In this document: positions 58,670 through 64,000 of the stretch, one piece after another
Position numbering within the stretch: the first letter of the stretch is position 1
Layout: every line of letters begins with the position of its first letter
Assembly (NCBI GenBank): GCA_963921795.1
Contig: OY997647.1
Location: 62,391,155 to 62,455,154 of the forward strand
Length of the DNA stretch: 64,000 bases
Source: Nannobrachium achirus
Taxonomy: Eukaryota > Chordata > Actinopteri > Myctophiformes > Myctophidae
Direction of reading: 5' to 3'
Made by a program: the position numbers and the translations under genes
The notes under the pieces: generated by a model
What the model was told of the DNA's origin: nothing
Seen by the model: the letters and a program-made list of their open reading frames with translations, nothing else
The model's database searches: none

Positions 58670-59440
58670 CCTAGATCCAGTGTTTTGGGGGTCAGCTGAG
58701 CAATTAGAACGACACAAACAGGGCAAGTCCCACTCTGACCCGTACAGTAGCGTACAGTAGGTGTTTGGACATGACTTCATCAAACGGCAGCGCGTGTCGA
58801 GCAGGCAGCAGCAGGACCGGAGCAGCAGCCGCCACCGACATCAACCCACTACAGAGGGAATGGAAGACAGGTCCAACAGGCACACACCTGTACATGCAAG
58901 CCCCACAGATGGGTGGGTGGTCCTTTCATGTGTGTGTGTGTGTGTGTGTGTGAGTTCTCAGAGGAGCCAATTAGCTGTGTGAGATTGAGAAGGAGCCACG
59001 GAGAAGTTGAACACACATCCAGGTTGTTTTTAGCGACGGCAGGCGGTCCTGCATTCTCACCGTGCAGCCAGAATGTTTCACGCTGACGCTTGTTATAATA
59101 ATATAGAGACTATGTTGCACTTTATGTTGCATGGGGACTATGTCTCCAACAACAAAATTGTTGATCAATGATTTACAAAAAAATAAATAAGTGTGTTTTT
59201 CATGAGGAAAAAATAAATGCACCTGTGCCTGTGCAAGTGGTACTCACTTCGCATGGTATCAAAAACGACACACATGCATATCTCCTTGTATCTGCCTCCG
59301 TGACATCAGCTGTGGTGATGTCGGTCTCTGCGTACATTCTATGACGTTTGTCTTGTCGGTGCCACGGCATTGGTCCCAAATCTAATTGTTCCTATATCCC
59401 ATTATTCAGAATCTGGTGATGTTAACCCGGTGAAAATACT
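58670..59440. other. No gene recognised
   Basis: Contains a short (GT)n at 58930-58951 and no recognisable coding sequence. Confidence 0.35.
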
Positions 59441-59445
59441 ATGCC

Positions 59446-59526
59446 TAAACCTAAACCTAACCCTAACCCTAACCCTAACCTCAGTAAAACTATGCCTAAA
59501 CCTAACCCTAAAACCTAACCCTAACT
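59446..59526. repeat. Interstitial telomere-like repeat
   Basis: CCTAAA and CCCTAA units, with three perfect CCCTAA in a row and several variants. Shorter runs occur at about 62143 and 45328. Confidence 0.8.
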
Positions 59527-59737
59527 AAATTCAGAGTCAGATTATGAGATTTAGGACTAATGAGATTTCGGATCTATGGGCAGTCCCCTGTCCCACTCTC
59601 GTGCGACCGCAGCTGTTGTATACTGCATACAGTACATAGGGACACATACATATAGGGTACAGCTCCATAAGTGGGATTCCGGGCATTATGCTCTAAAACG
59701 TTGGTGCTGCATACATAGGGACCTACACACTAAGTCA

Positions 59738-59770
59738 AACATAGGAGCGGTTAGCACCGCTCAAAAAGAT
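59738..59770. mobile_element. Family P 3' end fragment
   Basis: ATAGGAGCGGTTAGCACC, then GCTCAAAAA: the terminal hairpin alone. Confidence 0.65.
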
Positions 59771-60078
59771 GTTGTACAGCATCATCATTTTTTGGGGGGT
59801 TATTTATCTCTATAAAGAATATTCCAATTAGAAGATGAAAATATGATTTCATATTGAAATGGCCCTACTGGTTATGAATTGAAGAGTGGAGGTTTCGTGT
59901 CGGCCACGGTCCCACTGTGACCACATTTGTTGTGGTCCAATCCAGGGACGTGCTGGCCATTGGGAAAAGCGGGACAACTCCCGAACGGCCGGTTCATTCC
60001 CTAGGAAAAAATTAAGAATAAAATGTCGGCCTTCGTTCCATTTTGGGGGCTGGGCGGCCAACAAAGTAAATCGTCAGT

Positions 60079-60314
60079 TCGTCACTGTCGGGCAGAAACC
60101 TTGTATCTCCAAGTTTCAAATTTGTAAATTTTTTCGCAAAGCAAAGCCTTGCTTCATCATACAAGGCCGTCACACAAAAGTAGTGAAAACAGCAGATCTA
60201 CAAGCACACAACGCCTCGCACCTGTGTGCTTGTAGATCGGCTGTTTTCAGTAGTTTAGTAGATAAATACAAAACAAACGGTTTTGGACATACAAGGTTTC
60301 CACTCAACAACGAC
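60079..60314. mobile_element. Family F MITE with hairpin
   Basis: CGTCACTGTCGGGCAGAA at the left, a worn right end. The hairpin lies at about 60183-60252, with a shortened tip. Confidence 0.75.
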
Positions 60315-60391
60315 AAAATTTAACTCATGTAACTGGCCCACTGGCTTGTCACTTGTCATGATCTGAAATGGCAAATCTTTGAGTAGCAGCA

Positions 60392-60423
60392 GCGCTATAG
60401 AGAGAGATCTCTCTCTATAGCGC
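60392..60423. repeat. Perfect 32-bp palindrome
   Basis: GCGCTATAGAGAGAGA followed at once by its exact complement, no loop. Confidence 0.97.
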
Positions 60424-60827
60424 GCAATGAGGGCCTCTACAACTCTTTTTCCCGGGCTGAATCAGAGGCCCAGAACGTCCCTGGTCCAACCACAAACGAT
60501 GTTGTCTGGTTTGACGTGATGCACCATGAAGTGCTTCTCCTCCAAAGAGAGAACCGGAGCTGACAGAGTCGTGACTACATGGTGACGTAGCAGTGACGCT
60601 GTGGGACCTCTGGGGAAGGTGGTTGCCTGGGCTGCCTTCATATCCACGTATTGGTGCTCAGCAGTGTTCATTTAGATTGTTTGACGACAAACCTTTGTTC
60701 AGTTATAGTCAGGCATGTGCACACATAGACATCAAAGGGGGCTTGAGCCCCTGCCCTTTTACCCGTCTGTAAAAAGTGCCCTCTCCAGACCATGAATGCA
60801 GTTTTTATACTGTGGTGAAAGAAATGC
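60424..60827. other. No gene or repeat recognised
   Basis: A minus-strand open frame (60462-60671) has no recognisable domain. Confidence 0.35.
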
Positions 60828-60842
60828 AAATGCCCCTCTTTC

Positions 60843-61034
60843 GGGCGCCCGCTGGCCTGGTGGTCAAGGCGCATACCACATACTAGGCTATGATGCCTGC
60901 TGGCGTCGCCGGTTCGATTCCCGATCTTTTGCCACATGTCATTCCCCATCTCTCTCCCCATTTCCTGTCAGTCTGCTGTCCTATCAAATAAAGGCATAAA
61001 AAAAGCCCAAAAATAAATCTTAAAAAAAAAGAAA
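60843..61034 (+). mobile_element. tRNA-derived SINE, type 3, with 15-bp duplication
   Basis: GGCCTGGTGGTCAAGGCG (box A region), GGTTCGATTCCCG (box B), a CTCTCTCCCCATTTCCTG body, AATAAAGGC and an A-rich tail. AAATGCCCCTCTTTC flanks both sides (60828-60842, 61035-61049). Confidence 0.92.
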
Positions 61035-61204
61035 AAATGCCCCTCTTTCCATGCCATACCCGAAGGCACTCAAGGCAGCATTCAAGAGAATTGCCTTGTT
61101 CAAACTTTAATGCAGCATCTTATGTTGAAATAATTGCCCTCTCTGTGTAGAAATCCAAGTATTCTCCAGTGTTCACTTGATTATACTTAGTTCAGTGTGG
61201 TATC

Positions 61205-61275
61205 AAGTACCGAAAATAGCCGACCTCCAAGCTCACAAGGTGTTGCGCTTGGAGGTCGGCTATTTTCGATATTTT
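61205..61275. repeat. Hairpin, GACCTCC variant
   Basis: AAATAGCCGACCTCCAAG and its complement flank a short tip. Adjoining AAAAGGCCATTTTAG text matches the second hairpin in the element at 20600. Confidence 0.85.
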
Positions 61276-61329
61276 CACCAAAAGGCCATTTTAGAAATGT
61301 CAGACCCTGCCTAACATTCTCTGCACGTC

Positions 61330-61635
61330 CCTGATTATAGTCATAGTCTTATGAATAATCTAAAATGTATTAGTGGTAGTCTAGTTTTAGTCGACTAAAT
61401 CTACAGTTGATTTTGTCTACTATAATGTATTTTGGCGGGCCCTAATGACTGATTTTACACTTTAAATAGCTGATCTACAAGCTCTCAGCTGCGACACGTT
61501 CTTTGATGAAATTGTCAATATATATAGTCTTAGCATAGTTTTTATTTAGTTTTTATTCAGTTTTGGTCAGGGAAAAAAGGCAGTCGACTAACACTTTTCG
61601 ATTTAGTTTTAGTCAACAAAATCAACTCTGGAGCT
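61330..61635. mobile_element. hAT-like family D, worn copy
   Basis: GTCTAGTTTTAGTCGACT and TTAGTTTTAGTCAACAAAATC match 23741-24281. A single hairpin arm is at about 61467. Confidence 0.65.
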
Positions 61636-61641
61636 CAGCTG

Positions 61642-62085
61642 GAGGTCCTGCTCTGAAAGCTGATTAAGTATTGGCATAGAGAGAGCAAACACGTGGGTGT
61701 CAAGGGGGAATGAGGCGCTGGAGAGAATTGAGAGAGAAAGGGGAGAGAGACATTGATTTTGTCTGGCACTCTCCTCTCTCTTCAAGGACTTGGCACTGGC
61801 ATATCGACTTCATCTCATGGCTGAGAGGCTGTTTAAATTCAGTCTCATCCTTGACGGTCAGAAAGATTTCAGGGCATGGTGTGGGACTGGGTTGGTCGTT
61901 GTTCTTTTGGTGGTATACTGTATAAGTATAACTGGTTTACTGGTGGGGATACATCATGCAATGACTCAACTTCACAGTGAAGGTTTAACTGCCAAAGTGT
62001 TCAAATGGATCCTTTTTTGTCACTTCTCCTAGCATCCAATAAAGCCTGATTAATATTTACATTGGTGGAAACTCGTGAGTGCATC
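61642..62085. other. Unassigned stretch with a hydrophobic small open frame
   Basis: The frame 61790-62032 (+) encodes about 80 residues with a hydrophobic run GLVVVLLVVYCISITGLLVG, followed by CCAATAAAGCC. No family is recognised and no splice or promoter evidence supports it. It could be chance or a decayed repeat. Confidence 0.2.
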
Positions 62086-62088
62086 TCT

Positions 62089-62472
62089 CCATTCCGACAT
62101 GTCTCCTTTCCGACATGTCTCCATTCCGACACCCTATCTCTTACCCTAACCCTAACCTTAAAGGAGCTATAGTCAACTTTTTCATTGTAGGGCCGACACT
62201 TTGTTTACATCCTAGTCTATAGACTAGAATGTAAACAAAGTGTCGGTCTGACAATGGCCAAAATGATTATTTTATCATTATTTTACGCTTTTTGTGGTCA
62301 TTTTTGAATAGAAACACATTTTTTCATAAAATATTTTCGAAACATTATTTTTATTCTAGCATCCGTTTTTCAAGAAAAAGTTGACTATAGCTCCTTTAAC
62401 CTCTATGGAAGTGTTGCCACTCCGACAATAAGAAGTCACTGTCGGAGTGGCGACATGTCAGAATAGAGAGCG
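62089..62472. mobile_element. Palindromic repeat with nested TTAA MITE (family T3)
   Basis: The outer inverted pair is CCATTCCGACATGTCTCC and GGCGACATGTCAGAATAG. Nested at 62158-62399 is a TTAA element with ends TTAAAGGAGCTATAGTCAAC and its complement. Its interior fold is GTTTACATCCTAGTCTA against TAGACTAGAATGTAAAC. Confidence 0.85.
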
Positions 62473-62631
62473 CCCCCCGAAACTCGTTGTGAGCTTGTGG
62501 ATCAGCCATTTTCAGTTGTGCAACTTACGTAGCACGTACAAATCAGGCATAAGGTAGGTGGTTTTATTTTCATTTTCCACATAACTGCCAATGTCCGGAA
62601 ATTGAATGCTACAAAATGTTACCCTGAGTGT

Positions 62632-62656
62632 AAAAATCACACTCGTGTGAACTGAG

Positions 62657-62751
<95 letters not shown>

Positions 62752-62832
62752 CAACAGCGCCCCTCCCTTAACATGTGTGGTCAGAAAAGGTTACTGCAGG
62801 CTACAGACAGACAGACAGACAGACAGACACGG

Positions 62833-62880
<48 letters not shown>

Positions 62881-63002
62881 CCACACACACGGCCACGTAT
62901 AGGAGCGTTGTGACCACCGCTCAAAAATCACACCCAATGTGAAGTGAGCGGTGGTCGTGCTTGCATAACGTCTTCAATTGGTAATTGGTGATGTAATACA
63001 GG

Positions 63003-63036
<34 letters not shown>

Positions 63037-63235
63037 CTATGGCAAAACGCTGAGGAAAAAACAATGCTATGGTAAAACGCTGAGGAAAACACATTGCTAT
63101 GGCAAAACGCTGAGGAAAACACATTGCTATGGTAAAACGCTGAGGAAAACACATTGCTATGGCAAAACGCTGAGGAAAAGTGGCTACAAACAAACGCACA
63201 GCCACTCTATGGAGCGGTTTACCACTGCTCAAAAA
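62632..63235. mobile_element. Two family P elements head to tail
   Basis: The first copy (62632-62925) has (GT)n and (CAGA)n arrays and ends CCACCGCTCAAAAA. The second starts at once with AAAAATCACACCCAATG and carries (AC)n and five CTATGGCAAAACGCTGAG units. It ends in GGAGCGGTTTACCACTGCTC. The copies share the junction A run. Confidence 0.85.
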
Positions 63236-63239
63236 TGGA

Positions 63240-63595
63240 CCTGGAATGGTAAAGGCCAATTCTCACTCATTTTTCTGTGTGTACTCATTAGTCAAGGACC
63301 TGCGTTAACATGTCAAACCTTCCACTGCCTCCCTCAATTCCCTGTCTGTCGTCATCGTCTCAGAGCAAGGAACATCTTGACGTTAACAGCAATGATAACA
63401 CATTCTCTTTATGTGTCATCCCGTGCTCCCTGTCTGTATTAGTGAGAGTGGCGTGACGTCATGGGCCTGCAGACAGCCCTGTTGCTGTCTCATGTGACTC
63501 AAGCCTTCTCAGCTGCGTGCTTTCCAGTAGTGGGAGACATACCGGTACTCAGTTTAGTAGCAACACCACAATGTTCAAAGTTTTACTTGAGTAAA
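63240..63595. other. No gene or repeat recognised
   Basis: Unassigned sequence. Confidence 0.35.
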
Positions 63596-63661
63596 TTAAT
63601 TCGGCTGTTCGGTGCTACCGAGATTTTGTGACTCCCCGAACTGAAATAATTCGACCCTGAG

Positions 63662-63780
63662 CAGTGGCGTCAGTTCAGAAAAAGCTAAGGTATGGCAATA
63701 TAATATGACAGGTGTCGCCAGGAACAGGCATGATACATTTATTTTAAGAAGTCTACGGTCTACGGTTTCTTGGGCAGCCT
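63662..63780. mobile_element. hAT-like family N fragment
   Basis: GCAGTGGCGTCAGTTCAG and AAAAGCTAAGGTATGGCA match the left end of 47396-47578. Confidence 0.7.
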
Positions 63781-64000
63781 GGAACGGTTGTTCAAGTGCA
63801 GCTAAACTTGGCATGTTAGTAAACGTGCCACAATTAACAATAATGCATTTGCACCTGTGCAGCTGACCTGCAGAACCTGGGAATATACCAATTTGTCAAG
63901 ATGGAGAGAATAAAAGAGTGGAGAATATAATTATAATACCTTGTTAAAGTGAACATTTCGTTAAATTTAGCATTTGTAGTTATTTTACTGTAATTTAACA
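63781..64000. other. No gene or repeat recognised
   Basis: AT-rich sequence up to the window edge. Confidence 0.35.

Noticed and set aside
60843-61034. Possible tRNA gene
   Set aside because: Box B is present, but an A-rich tail and a 15-bp target duplication show a SINE.
61790-62032. Small hydrophobic protein gene
   Set aside because: One hydrophobic segment and an AATAAA are not enough; no family similarity is recognised, so it is listed only as unassigned.

Overview
This window looks like vertebrate, most probably teleost, nuclear DNA. The only host gene recognised is trim71 (lin-41), on the minus strand. It is carved into short exons by introns packed with small non-autonomous DNA transposons, tRNA-derived SINEs and very long (AC/GT)n microsatellites. 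The fish assignment rests on the Trim71 protein sequence, the tRNA-SINE families, the hAT-like element ends and the conserved LINE/SINE tail near 34.15 kb. There is no sign of prokaryotic gene organisation, and I recognised no retroviral, LTR or Polinton element.

Layout, right to left along the gene. 45706-47330 is GC-rich 5' flank. Exon 1 (45457-45705) carries the RING finger. Exon 2 (43999-44268) carries a linker and half of B-box 1. Exon 3 (43395-43625) carries the rest of B-box 1 and the start of B-box 2. A 31.8 kb intron follows. Exon 4 (11435-11602) completes B-box 2. After an 8.8 kb intron, exon 5 (2439-2572) begins the coiled coil. The remaining coiled coil, the filamin repeat and the NHL propeller must lie beyond position 1. 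The splice phases of all five exons agree with each other, but exon 5 is one base short of an open frame.

The rest is repeat landscape. At least eight kinds of small element can be separated by their ends. hAT-like elements carry 8-bp target duplications, several of them perfect. TTAA-bounded palindromic elements occur in six families. Four GC-rich elements have 9-11 bp duplications like Mutator elements. Other classes are foldback elements, three tRNA-SINE types, LINE 3' fragments (one L1-like, one CR1/L2/Rex-like), a microsatellite-bearing element that resembles Helentron-associated elements, and tandem arrays including a 37-bp minisatellite of about 31 units.

The most striking pattern is modularity. 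One hairpin, with an arm core near GATCTACAAGCTCACAACGC, recurs at 30 or more places inside elements whose ends are otherwise unrelated. Each shell carries its own variant of the hairpin. Independently, one GC-rich core of about 200 bp sits inside three Mutator-like shells with unrelated ends. Several other insertions lie in the loop of a pre-existing palindrome. Together these suggest exchange of cores between transposon shells, or insertion preferentially at hairpin tips.

From about 47.4 kb to the right edge I found no host gene. That part holds nested repeats and unassigned single-copy-looking sequence.
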